A DNA stretch of 64,000 nucleotides from Mycobacterium sp. URHB0044. GTDB taxonomy: Bacteria > Actinomycetota > Actinomycetes > Mycobacteriales > Mycobacteriaceae. A program made the position numbers and the translations under genes. Positions 18,720-26,188 of the stretch are shown here, one piece after another (position 1 is the stretch's first letter; the number at the start of each line of letters is the position of its first letter). Location of the stretch: positions 124,001-188,000 of the forward strand of contig NZ_JIAW01000002.1 in the NCBI RefSeq assembly GCF_000620625.1, in the 5' to 3' direction. The notes beneath the pieces are model-generated. The model had not been told where the DNA came from. It saw nothing but the letters and a program-made list of their open reading frames with translations, and ran no database searches.

Positions 18720-19289
18720 ATGACGAGCGCGGCAACGATATTGGCCAGCATCGACGGTGCGCGGCGGGCCAGCCACGACATTCACTTCGACGTCGAGCAG
18801 TTCTACTACACCGAGGCTGAGTTGCTCGACGACGGACGCTTCACCGACTGGCTCGATCTGTTGGCCGACGACCTCGACTACTGGATGCCCACCAGAACCA
18901 ACCGGTTGCGTCGCCAACAGGCGCTTTCGATCTCGGCACGGGGCGAGGCCGCGTTCTACGACGAGACCAAGGAGAGTCTGGCCTGGCGGATCCGGCGGTT
19001 CGATTCCGGCATGGCCTGGGCCGAGGACCCGCCCTCGCGGACCCGGCACCTGGTCACCAACGTCGTGGTGCACCATGTCGATTCGGATCAGGGGAGTGGC
19101 TCTGATCTCGCCGCCCGGTCGGCGTTCCTGGTGTATCGCAACCGCCTCGAACGCGAGGAGAACGTGTTCGCGGGGTGCCGCACCGACATCCTGCATCGCA
19201 GCCCCGACGGCGGGTTGAAGGTCGCCCGCAGAGTCATCCTGCTCGACCAAAGCGTCCTGCTGGCCAAGAACATCTCCACCTTCTTCTGA
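18720..19289 (+). CDS. aromatic-ring-hydroxylating dioxygenase, small (beta) subunit
   Basis: Structural beta subunit (189 aa, NTF2-like fold) of the Rieske dioxygenase. The family pattern is seen in VEQFYYTEAELLDDGRFTDW, DDLDYWMPTRTNR, PPSRTRHLVTNVVV and the C-terminal LLAKNISTFF. A 22 bp gap follows the reductase gene. The last codons and stop fall in a 16-bp tandem duplication. HcaF-like in role. Confidence 0.93.
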   Translation: MTSAATILASIDGARRASHDIHFDVEQFYYTEAELLDDGRFTDWLDLLADDLDYWMPTRTNRLRRQQALSISARGEAAFYDETKESLAWRIRRFDSGMAWAEDPPSRTRHLVTNVVVHHVDSDQGSGSDLAARSAFLVYRNRLEREENVFAGCRTDILHRSPDGGLKVARRVILLDQSVLLAKNISTFF

Positions 19290-19310
19290 ATCGACCTTCT
19301 TCTGAATCGA
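19279..19310. repeat. 16-bp tandem duplication across the beta-subunit stop codon
   Basis: CCTTCTTCTGAATCGA occurs twice head-to-tail, the first copy containing the beta-subunit stop codon. A third, degraded copy (CTTCCTTCCGAACCGA) follows immediately. It looks like slippage or unequal exchange in the spacer before the hydrolase gene. Confidence 0.9.
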
Positions 19311-19349
19311 CGAGCTTCCTTCCGAACCGACGAGTGAAAGGACGTGCCG

Positions 19350-20237
19350 GTGGCCAGCACGCAATTCGACACTGAGATCGACGAAATGCCCACGTTGCTC
19401 ACGCGGACGGTAACCACCTCCTACGGGGACATCGCCATGGCGGAGACCGGCGAGGGACCCGTCCTGGTCATGTTGCACGGCGGCGGGCCGGGAGCCTCCG
19501 GGGTCAGCAACTATCATCAGAACCTGCCTGCGCTGGCCAAGAGGTTCCGGGTCGTGCTGCCCGATCAGCCCGGGTTCGGCGGCAGCTACCGCCCCACCGA
19601 GGCCGACCTCGACGCTCAGTCGATCACCCAGATCTCGGTCGGCGCGCTGTTCGAGGCGCTCGACGCTGTCGGTGTCGACCGGTTTCACCTGCTGGGCAAC
19701 AGCCTTGGCGGTGCGGCGGCCATCGCGATGGCACAAGCGCAGCCGGATCGGATCACCGGACTGGTGCTGATGGCCCCCGGGGGTGGCTGGCTGCCGTTCG
19801 GCCCCACTCCGACCGAGGGGCAAAAGGAGATGTTCCGCTACTACAACGGTGATGGCCCCAGCGAGAAGAAGATGTCGAACTTCATCCGCGCCATGGTCTT
19901 CGACCACAGGCAGTTCGGTGCTGACGTCGTCAAGGCGCGGTACGAGGCATCGCTGGACCCCAGCCACATCGAGTTCTATCACCGGTACAACGCCGCCTTC
20001 GGTAAGCGACACGGCATGGATCCGCTGTGGCGTGATCTGCACGAGATCACCGCGCCCACCCTGCTGTTGTGGGGCCGTGATGACCGCACCATCACCCTCG
20101 ACGGATCTCAGATCATGCTCAAACAGATTCGCAACGTGCAGCTGCACGTGTTCGGCAACTGCGGGCACTGGGTGCAGCTGGAGCGTCAGCGCGATTTCGA
20201 ACTGCTGGTGGCGCAGTTCCTGACGGAGTTGCGGTGA
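19350..20237 (+). CDS. mhpC: meta-cleavage product C-C hydrolase
   Basis: Alpha/beta hydrolase (295 aa) of the MhpC/BphD/HsaD family that splits the ring-fission product of 2,3-dihydroxyphenylpropionate into succinate (or fumarate from the cinnamate series) and 2-hydroxypentadienoate. The oxyanion motif MLHGGGPGASGVSNY, nucleophile Ser118 in GNSLGGAAA, Asp in LLLWGRDDRTI and His in CGHWVQLER complete the triad. The GTG start has AAAGGA 7 bp upstream; a GTG two codons earlier is too close to that site. Its product feeds MhpD. Confidence 0.94.
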   Translation: MASTQFDTEIDEMPTLLTRTVTTSYGDIAMAETGEGPVLVMLHGGGPGASGVSNYHQNLPALAKRFRVVLPDQPGFGGSYRPTEADLDAQSITQISVGALFEALDAVGVDRFHLLGNSLGGAAAIAMAQAQPDRITGLVLMAPGGGWLPFGPTPTEGQKEMFRYYNGDGPSEKKMSNFIRAMVFDHRQFGADVVKARYEASLDPSHIEFYHRYNAAFGKRHGMDPLWRDLHEITAPTLLLWGRDDRTITLDGSQIMLKQIRNVQLHVFGNCGHWVQLERQRDFELLVAQFLTELR

Positions 20238-21067
20238 CCGGCTGGCTGCAGGGATACGTCACACTGATCACCGGCGGGGGCACCGGGATCGGGCGGGCCG
20301 TCGCCGAACGATTCATCGCCGAGGGCGCCTCGGTCACCATCCTCGGTCGCGACCCCGACGCGCTGCACGCCGCCATCGAGGCCAGCGCCGATCCGGCCAA
20401 GCTGCATGCGATCAGCGCGGACGTGCGCGATTCGGAGGAGCTGCATCGCGCGGTCGACGAGACCGTTGACCGTTTCGGGAAGCTCGACACGCTAGTGGCC
20501 AACGCCGGGATCTGGGATTACCACCGGCAGCTGACCCGGATGACCGGCGCGCAACTCAGTGCGACCTTCGACGAGCTGTTCGACATCAACGTCAAGGGTT
20601 ATCTGCTGGCCGCTGAGGCAGCGTGGCGGGAGCTAGTCAAGACCCGCGGCAGCATCGTGATGACCTTGTCCAACGCCTCGTTTTACGTCAACGGCGGCGG
20701 GCCGATCTACACGGCCAGCAAGCACGCGTGCCTCGGGCTGATGCGTGAGCTCGCATACGAATTGGCGCCGAAAGTCCGCGTCAACGGCGTGGCCTGTGGG
20801 GCGATGAACACGGAGTTGCGCGGGCCGGCGACCCTGGACATGCAGGACCGCACACTGGCGGCGTCCTTTGCGAAGAAGAAACCGGATGATCCGCCGCCGC
20901 CAATCCCGCTGTACGACTCGAGCACCGATCCCCAAGATTTCACCGGATCCTACGTTCTGCTGGCCAGCCGCGAGCAGAGCGGACCCATTACCGGACAAGC
21001 GATTTCGGTCGACGGTGGTATCGGCGTGCGGGGGTTCGCTGCTGCTGCTGGAGGTGACCACCTGTGA
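20234..21067 (+). CDS. cis-dihydrodiol dehydrogenase (HcaB/BphB-type SDR)
   Basis: SDR (277 aa) that should re-aromatise the cis-dihydrodiol made by the Rieske dioxygenase, giving the catechol for MhpB. The cofactor motif TGGGTGIG, NAGIWDY (a hallmark of BphB/HcaB-like enzymes), VMTLSNASFYVNGGG and catalytic IYTASKHA are visible. The GTG overlaps the hydrolase stop (GTGA), and the next gene begins the same way, so translation is coupled through three genes. A close paralogue with the same architecture is in the second cluster at 33.5 kb. Confidence 0.92.
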   Translation: MTGWLQGYVTLITGGGTGIGRAVAERFIAEGASVTILGRDPDALHAAIEASADPAKLHAISADVRDSEELHRAVDETVDRFGKLDTLVANAGIWDYHRQLTRMTGAQLSATFDELFDINVKGYLLAAEAAWRELVKTRGSIVMTLSNASFYVNGGGPIYTASKHACLGLMRELAYELAPKVRVNGVACGAMNTELRGPATLDMQDRTLAASFAKKKPDDPPPPIPLYDSSTDPQDFTGSYVLLASREQSGPITGQAISVDGGIGVRGFAAAAGGDHL

Positions 21068-21510
21068 AGCGGGTGTCGCTGGACTTGGGGCCGGGGTGGA
21101 CGGTCACACCCGGAGCGAAAGACGTACTCGACATCATCCGTCGTGATGACGACGGCGAATGCCTCGAGGCGGTGGCCAGGTATGCCAGTGGCGGTCCTCT
21201 GCGCGACGCCTACCCGGTGGGTGCCCACGATGTCGAGATTCGGATCTCCGGCCGACGCCAGCCCTCATCTCGGCTGACCGTCTTCCTCGACGAACTCGGC
21301 GTTGCGATCCTGGCCGCAGACCGAGCCTGCCGGCGTGTTGTCGTTGCTGTTGCGCCTGATGACCTGGCCGCGATCTCGGCGGCGGAGTCGGTGGGCTTTC
21401 GCCACGTCGTCGACGTCGACGTTCCCGGTGAGGAGTTGAGTCTGCTTGTGCGAGAACCGGAGTGGGCGACTCAGGTGGACGCCGACCTCGATCGAGTGCC
21501 AGGCACCTGA
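21064..21510 (+). CDS. small GNAT-like protein of the phenylpropanoid operon
   Basis: 148 aa protein, GTG start overlapping the dihydrodiol dehydrogenase stop (GTGA). The segment LAAISAAESVGFRHVVDVDV followed by ELSLLVREPEW resembles the last part of a GNAT acetyltransferase fold (helix then strand after a GF pair), but no clear acetyl-CoA-binding R/QxxGxG/A motif is present. It may be a degenerate GNAT domain or a small auxiliary protein. Its coupling to the operon implies a linked function. I cannot name its role. Confidence 0.6.
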   Translation: MKRVSLDLGPGWTVTPGAKDVLDIIRRDDDGECLEAVARYASGGPLRDAYPVGAHDVEIRISGRRQPSSRLTVFLDELGVAILAADRACRRVVVAVAPDDLAAISAAESVGFRHVVDVDVPGEELSLLVREPEWATQVDADLDRVPGT

Positions 21511-22287
21511 TCACCCATCGCGGTGAGACTGGCCCATTGTCCGGGAGGCGGAAGCGCAGACACGCCGCAAGCTGTGCGTCAGCGGACGAAGGTCGGCGGA
21601 CAAGGGGACCGACACCGACAACGCGGCGATCGGTACCCCGTTACGGCCGAACACCGGTGCCGCAACGCAGCCCAACCCGGGGCGGCTCTCCTCGCGCTCG
21701 GTTGCCACGCCCTCGCGCCGCACGCGATCAAGCGCACGCGCCAGCTCGTTGCGATCAGTGATCGAGTGAGGAGTGAGCGCGGTGAGCGCGATGTTGGTAA
21801 ACCGTTCCACCGCAGCGGGGTCATAGGCCAGCAAGACCTTGCCGACGGCAGTGCAATGCGCCGGTAGGCGCCCGCCGATGCGTGACGGTGCAACCGCGTT
21901 GCGATGTCCGTACAGTTTGGCCAGGTAGACGACATCGGTACCGTGCAACATCGCGAGGTGCACTGTCTGGTGCGTCGCTTCGAACAGTTCGGTGACGAAA
22001 GGCATCAGCTGGTGGCGCACCTGCTCGTGTCCCGGCGGGTACACCGCCAGGCCCAGTTCGTGTAACCGGGAGCCCAGTCGATAGTTGGTGCCGATGCGTT
22101 CCACCATGGCGTTGCGCTCCAGCATCCCCAACACGCGGTAGGCGGTTGATTTGCTCAGGCCTGTGCGCCGGGCGAGTTCGCTGACACCGACACCGGTGCT
22201 GGCCTCGTCTCCGAATGCAGTAAGCAGGCTAAAGGCCTTGTCGACGGCGGCTCTGTCGTCGCGCACTGAGTCGAGTACGGCTGTCAT
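21511..22287 (-). CDS. IclR-family transcriptional regulator
   Basis: 258 aa regulator with an N-terminal winged helix (VSELARRTGLSKSTAYRVLGML) and a C-terminal IclR effector domain (LPAHCTAVGKVLLAYDP, REESRPGLGCVAAPVF). IclR proteins such as MhpR commonly control phenylpropanoid operons with the aromatic acid as effector. It converges with the plus operon (stops adjacent) and follows the SDR gene on the minus strand by 66 bp, so it may be co-transcribed with the extradiol dioxygenase operon. Which cluster it controls is uncertain. Confidence 0.92.
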   Translation of the reverse strand: MTAVLDSVRDDRAAVDKAFSLLTAFGDEASTGVGVSELARRTGLSKSTAYRVLGMLERNAMVERIGTNYRLGSRLHELGLAVYPPGHEQVRHQLMPFVTELFEATHQTVHLAMLHGTDVVYLAKLYGHRNAVAPSRIGGRLPAHCTAVGKVLLAYDPAAVERFTNIALTALTPHSITDRNELARALDRVRREGVATEREESRPGLGCVAAPVFGRNGVPIAALSVSVPLSADLRPLTHSLRRVCASASRTMGQSHRDG

Positions 22288-22353
22288 GGAGCTCCTCCAA
22301 GTGGCGTGTGACGGGATCGCGGTCAGTGCGACGGGTTTGACGCGGAGACATGG

Positions 22354-23127
22354 TTAGGCCAACAGGAGGCCACCATCGACGTTGAACGCCGATCCGGTGA
22401 TGTTCCGAGCCTTTTTGGAGGTCAGGAAGGCCACCATGTCGCCGATGTCCTCGGTGGTCTGGAGCCGGCCGAGCGGGATCGAGGAAAGAAAGCCGTCCCA
22501 TCCGTCTTCGAAGCTGAGGCCCTTGAGTCCGCTGAACTCTTCGACCACCTTGACGTGCAGATCGGTGGCCACGATGCCGGGGTGGACGGAGTTGACGGTG
22601 ATGTCGTACTGGCCGAGTTCGGCTGCGAGGCTCTGGGTCATGCCGACGATGGCGAACTTCGACGCCGAGTAGGGCGCGATCAGGGCGATGCCACGGTGGC
22701 CGCAGATCGACGACATGTTGATGATGCTGCCGCCGCGCTGCTCGACGAGGGCCGGCAGAAGTGCCCGAGTCGTCGTGAAGGTGCCCCGCACGTTGATCGA
22801 CATCAGGAGGTCGAATTCCTCATCGGTCACGTCAGTGGTGTTGCGGGCTCCGATGTTCATACCCGCGTTGTTGACGAGGATGTCGACCCGACCGTATTCG
22901 CGCGAAACCCTCGACGCTAATTCATTGGCAGAGGCTGAGTCCCGGACGTCGAGGTGGACGCCGAGCGAGTCGGTTGGCAGTTCGTCGGCTCGCTTTTGAG
23001 CGGCTGTGAGATCGATGTCGGCGATTACGATGTTCGCCCCCTCGTCACTCAACTTCTGCGCACAGGCCAGGCCTATGCCGTTGGCGCCGCCGGTGATGAC
23101 AGCCACCTTGCCGTCAAGATCAGACAC
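22354..23127 (-). CDS. short-chain dehydrogenase/reductase
   Basis: Classical SDR (257 aa), FabG-like: TGGANGIG near residue 14, NNAGMNIGA, MSSICGHRG with the catalytic serine and PYSASKFA with YxxxK, ending NITGSAFNVDGGLLLA. The GTG start is supported by a GAAAGGAAAC ribosome-binding site. It lies 61 bp after the VOC extradiol dioxygenase in the same direction and is likely part of that operon and of the LysR-controlled regulon. Substrate unknown. Confidence 0.88.
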   Translation of the reverse strand: MSDLDGKVAVITGGANGIGLACAQKLSDEGANIVIADIDLTAAQKRADELPTDSLGVHLDVRDSASANELASRVSREYGRVDILVNNAGMNIGARNTTDVTDEEFDLLMSINVRGTFTTTRALLPALVEQRGGSIINMSSICGHRGIALIAPYSASKFAIVGMTQSLAAELGQYDITVNSVHPGIVATDLHVKVVEEFSGLKGLSFEDGWDGFLSSIPLGRLQTTEDIGDMVAFLTSKKARNITGSAFNVDGGLLLA

Positions 23128-23188
23128 GAGTGTTTCCTTTCGTCGGCGATGGGCGGAATTCATGGCAATGATGGGGACGACGGGCCCG

Positions 23189-24121
23189 TTAAACCGGTGA
23201 GGGGCTCCAGAGTCCGCCGTCATCGCGCTGTTTCAGCATGACCGGGAGCATTACCTCGGTCATGGCCCCACCGGTGCCCCACTGGTCCTGGGTATCAGAA
23301 CGCATCGGGTCGTATGTCGTTGGCTCCCAAGTGGCCTCGTCAACGAGTTCGAGTTCGGTCGTGTATTCGATCACGTTGTCAAGGGGATCGAAGAAGTAGG
23401 AGAACGTGTTGTCGCCGGCGCTATGGCGACCCGGGCCCCACAGCGGCCGGTAGCCACTGCGAATCATCCGGCCCGTGCCCCGCATGTACTCGTCGAGCCC
23501 ACGCATCTCGAACGAAATGTGGTTCAACGATGTGGACGGCGCCTGTGTGATCGCGAGAATGTGGTGCTGCGAACTGCTGCGCATGAAGCACATCAGATCG
23601 CCCAACCAATCCGACAATCGGAATCCCAGATGGTTTTCGTAGAACGCCTTGGTCTTGTGGACGTCCGTCGAATTGATCACGACGTGGCTGAGCTTGCGCG
23701 GTATCGACTCCCGCTCCTCGAGCAATCGGAACGGGCGCTGCTCCACGTCCGCAGACACCTCGATGAGACGGCCGTCCAGGTCGAAGAACCGAAGGCCGTA
23801 CCCACCTCCCGGGGTCGTCAACACCGCCGGCTCGCGATCGATCTTCACCCCTGCCCGTCCCAACCGCTCAGCCAAGAGGTCGACCTCACCGGTCGACTCC
23901 GCCGCGAACGCAATCAGCTCGAGACGCTTCAGTCGGTCGTCTCGTACGCGCAGGATGTAGTGCTCTGGATCAGCGGGCGTTCCGAAGAACGTCACCCCTG
24001 AATCGCTCGCAATCGGCAGAAGACCCCACACCTTCGTGTAGAACTCGACAGCCTGGTCATAGTTCGGCACAGCAAGACCGACATGCCGCAGGTGCGTGAT
24101 CGGACTGAAGCCGAAAGCCAT
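23189..24121 (-). CDS. VOC-family (type I) extradiol dioxygenase
   Basis: Two-domain vicinal oxygen chelate dioxygenase (310 aa), BphC/catechol 2,3-dioxygenase-like, opening a catechol next to its hydroxyls. Predicted Fe(II) ligands are His146 (KLSHVVIN), His201 (LNHISFEM) and Glu252 (VIEYTTE). The acid/base region GRHSAGDNTFSYFFDPLDN is intact. The chosen ATG follows a GAGGTGAGGAG ribosome-binding site; an ATG five codons upstream would place that site inside the gene. Its leader contains a 13-bp-stem hairpin, and a LysR box lies upstream. It is the probable ring-opening enzyme of the second aromatic cluster. Confidence 0.92.
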   Translation of the reverse strand: MAFGFSPITHLRHVGLAVPNYDQAVEFYTKVWGLLPIASDSGVTFFGTPADPEHYILRVRDDRLKRLELIAFAAESTGEVDLLAERLGRAGVKIDREPAVLTTPGGGYGLRFFDLDGRLIEVSADVEQRPFRLLEERESIPRKLSHVVINSTDVHKTKAFYENHLGFRLSDWLGDLMCFMRSSSQHHILAITQAPSTSLNHISFEMRGLDEYMRGTGRMIRSGYRPLWGPGRHSAGDNTFSYFFDPLDNVIEYTTELELVDEATWEPTTYDPMRSDTQDQWGTGGAMTEVMLPVMLKQRDDGGLWSPSPV

Positions 24122-24139
24122 CGGTGAACTCCTCACCTC

Positions 24140-24169
24140 TCAACGGCATCCCGGGTGGGATGCCGTTGA
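24140..24169. promoter_or_regulatory. long perfect hairpin at the 5' end of the extradiol dioxygenase transcript
   Basis: CAACGGCATCCC and its exact reverse complement flank a 4-nt loop, extended by one more T-A pair. The structure precedes the dioxygenase ribosome-binding site and falls near the predicted transcript start. No T-run follows, so a stabilising 5' hairpin or an operator is more likely than a terminator. Confidence 0.75.
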
Positions 24170-24173
24170 AGTA

Positions 24174-24240
24174 ACGGTAGTGGCGCCAATCACGTGGCAC
24201 CAACAATGCTTGGCGATGCTTTGTTATCGATCCGATCAAT
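24174..24240 (-). promoter_or_regulatory. LysR-dependent promoter of the extradiol dioxygenase operon (box D)
   Basis: The box at 24226-24240 is ATCGATCCGATCAAT (T-N11-A, arms ATCGA/TCAAT). On the minus strand a candidate -10 TACCGT (24179-24174) and -35 TTGGTG with 18 bp spacing lie downstream, placing the box centre near -66. The box is also 20 bp before the first LysR gene, fitting autoregulation. Confidence 0.65.
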
Positions 24241-24260
24241 TCATGGCCTACCATCAGCCC

Positions 24261-25193
24261 ATGGATCTTCGACAGGTCGATCTGAACCTGCTCGTGGCGT
24301 TCGACGTGCTCATGACCGAGCAGAATGTGACCGCAGCTGCCCGCAGACTTTCGGTCGGACAGTCGGCGATGAGCTCGACACTGTCGAGATTGCGGGCGTT
24401 GCTCGATGATCCGGTGCTCGAGCGCCGGGGCCGGACCATGTTCCCGACTCCGCTGGCGGAGGCACTCGTAGTTCCGGTACGAGAGGCACTGAGCCAATTC
24501 AATTCGATTCTGACCGAACCGCCCGTCTTCAACCCTGAACGGGACCGTCGCAGCTTCACCGTGATGGCGAGTGAGTACGCTGCGCTGGCCGTGCTCCAGC
24601 CGTTACTGGTCGAGCTACGCAATGCAGCGCCGCACGTCGAGCTGTCCATCCAACCGGTTTCTGCGACCTTTCTAGACGACATGACAGCCGACGCCGTGGA
24701 TCTGACGATCGTTCCGCTGGCCGCCGACGCGATCAACGATTCCTTCGGTTACCAGACGCTGTACAGCGACCCCTATGTCATCGCCGTCGATGCGGCCAAC
24801 CCATTGGTCTCGAACGAGATCACCCTCGAGCAGTTTTCGTCGCTGCCCTATCTCGCAAGCAGCAACGGGCATGCCCCCACGCTCGTCGAGACGCAATTGG
24901 ACCGACTCGGCATTCCGCGGCGCCTGGAGGTGACGACGGGTTTCGGCATTGCCCCATTCCTGCTGCGCGACACCCCACTCGTCACCATTCTTCCCGCCAG
25001 TTTGGCGTCGACGGTCGCCGAGGGCGCGCGGTTGAAGGTGCTCACGCCACCCATGGCGCTGGAGCCGATGGTCGAGGCCATGGTCTGGGCAGACCGGAAC
25101 GACGACGACCCCAGTCATCGCTGGCTCCGAGAACGGCTCGTCGACATCACCGCCCGGAAAACGTGGTCTCCGATGCCGGGCGGCGCGCGGTGA
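24261..25193 (+). CDS. LysR-family regulator 1
   Basis: LysR-type regulator (310 aa) with the N-terminal winged helix-turn-helix QVDLNLLVAFDVLMTEQNVT, then GQSAMSSTLSRLRALLDDPV, and a NodD/PcpR-like substrate-binding domain. It belongs to the branch with the DLNLL signature, whose members often control aromatic or nodulation genes. It diverges from the extradiol dioxygenase gene with a T-N11-A box between them. Its stop overlaps the start of a second LysR gene (GTGA), so both are made from one message. Confidence 0.93.
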   Translation: MDLRQVDLNLLVAFDVLMTEQNVTAAARRLSVGQSAMSSTLSRLRALLDDPVLERRGRTMFPTPLAEALVVPVREALSQFNSILTEPPVFNPERDRRSFTVMASEYAALAVLQPLLVELRNAAPHVELSIQPVSATFLDDMTADAVDLTIVPLAADAINDSFGYQTLYSDPYVIAVDAANPLVSNEITLEQFSSLPYLASSNGHAPTLVETQLDRLGIPRRLEVTTGFGIAPFLLRDTPLVTILPASLASTVAEGARLKVLTPPMALEPMVEAMVWADRNDDDPSHRWLRERLVDITARKTWSPMPGGAR

Positions 25194-26173
25194 ACGAGCC
25201 GATCGCGTCCAAAACCGGCTCTTCGCCACACCCTTCTCTGGCACAGCTGGGCCGTGTCGATCTCAACTTGCTGGTCGCGTTCGAGGCGTTGATGTCCGAA
25301 CGGAGCGTCACCGGGGCGGCTGCGCGCCTGATGATCGGACAATCTGCGATGAGCTCGACCCTGGCGCGGCTGCGCAGGCTCTTCAAGGATCCAATTTTGG
25401 TGCGGCAGGGCCGAACGATGATCGCCACCCCACTCGCGAACGCACTGACCAGCTCGGTGAGCAGCACGTTGGCCGAACTCCAGGTGACGTTGTCTTCCCT
25501 GGGCTCGTTCGACCCGAAGGTCGATGAGCATGCGTTTTCTGTGGTCGCCAGTGATTTCGCGGCGGCCGCCCTTCTTCACCCGCTGCTGGTCGAGATCTCG
25601 TCGACGTACCCGAACATCCGTGTGCAGATTCGAACGGTCTCGATTGACATTCCCGCTGAGATGCTGCGCGGACGCGTCGACGTGATCGTGCTGCCTCGAG
25701 AGGTCATCTCGTCGTTCCCGGCTCTCTGGAGAGACGACGTCCGTCGCGAGGTGCTCTATCGCGATCGCTACGTGCTGGCTGCCGATGCCGCCAACCGCGC
25801 GGTCCGTTCGGCGATGACGGTCGAGGAGTTCAGCGCCATGCCCTACCTTGCGGCAACCTTCGAGGACGGGCGGCCCTCTTTGGGGGACACGAACCTCGAT
25901 GTCCTAGGCATACCGCGCAGAGTCGAGGTCAGTACCAGCATCGCCGTGGCCCCCTTCATGTTGCGCGACACCACATTGGTGACGCTGATTCCGCGGACAC
26001 TTGCGACACGCATGGCCAAGGCCGCCAATCTGCAGTTCATCGATCCACCCATGCAGCTGGAGCCGATCACCGAAACGCTCATCTGGCTGCGCCGCCTCGA
26101 TGGGGATCCTGCCCAGGCGTGGTTCCGTGACCGACTGCGGACGCAAGCAGCCAATCTGGTGGCTACGCCTTAG
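25190..26173 (+). CDS. LysR-family regulator 2 (coupled paralogue)
   Basis: LysR-type regulator (327 aa), clearly paralogous to the gene before it: RVDLNLLVAFEALMSERSVT and GQSAMSSTLARLRRLFKDPI match almost residue for residue in the DNA-binding domain, while the effector domain is more diverged. The GTG start overlaps the stop of the first LysR gene. It carries about 20 extra N-terminal residues. The pair could form hetero-oligomers or sense two different inducers at the same boxes. Converges with the aldolase-like gene. Confidence 0.92.
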   Translation: MNEPIASKTGSSPHPSLAQLGRVDLNLLVAFEALMSERSVTGAAARLMIGQSAMSSTLARLRRLFKDPILVRQGRTMIATPLANALTSSVSSTLAELQVTLSSLGSFDPKVDEHAFSVVASDFAAAALLHPLLVEISSTYPNIRVQIRTVSIDIPAEMLRGRVDVIVLPREVISSFPALWRDDVRREVLYRDRYVLAADAANRAVRSAMTVEEFSAMPYLAATFEDGRPSLGDTNLDVLGIPRRVEVSTSIAVAPFMLRDTTLVTLIPRTLATRMAKAANLQFIDPPMQLEPITETLIWLRRLDGDPAQAWFRDRLRTQAANLVATP

Positions 26174-26188
26174 CGCTGATTGCGCGCG

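Noticed and set aside
18687..20168. 493-codon minus-strand open frame
   Set aside because: Lies opposite the beta-subunit and C-C hydrolase genes, whose catalytic motifs are intact; the antisense product has no recognisable features.
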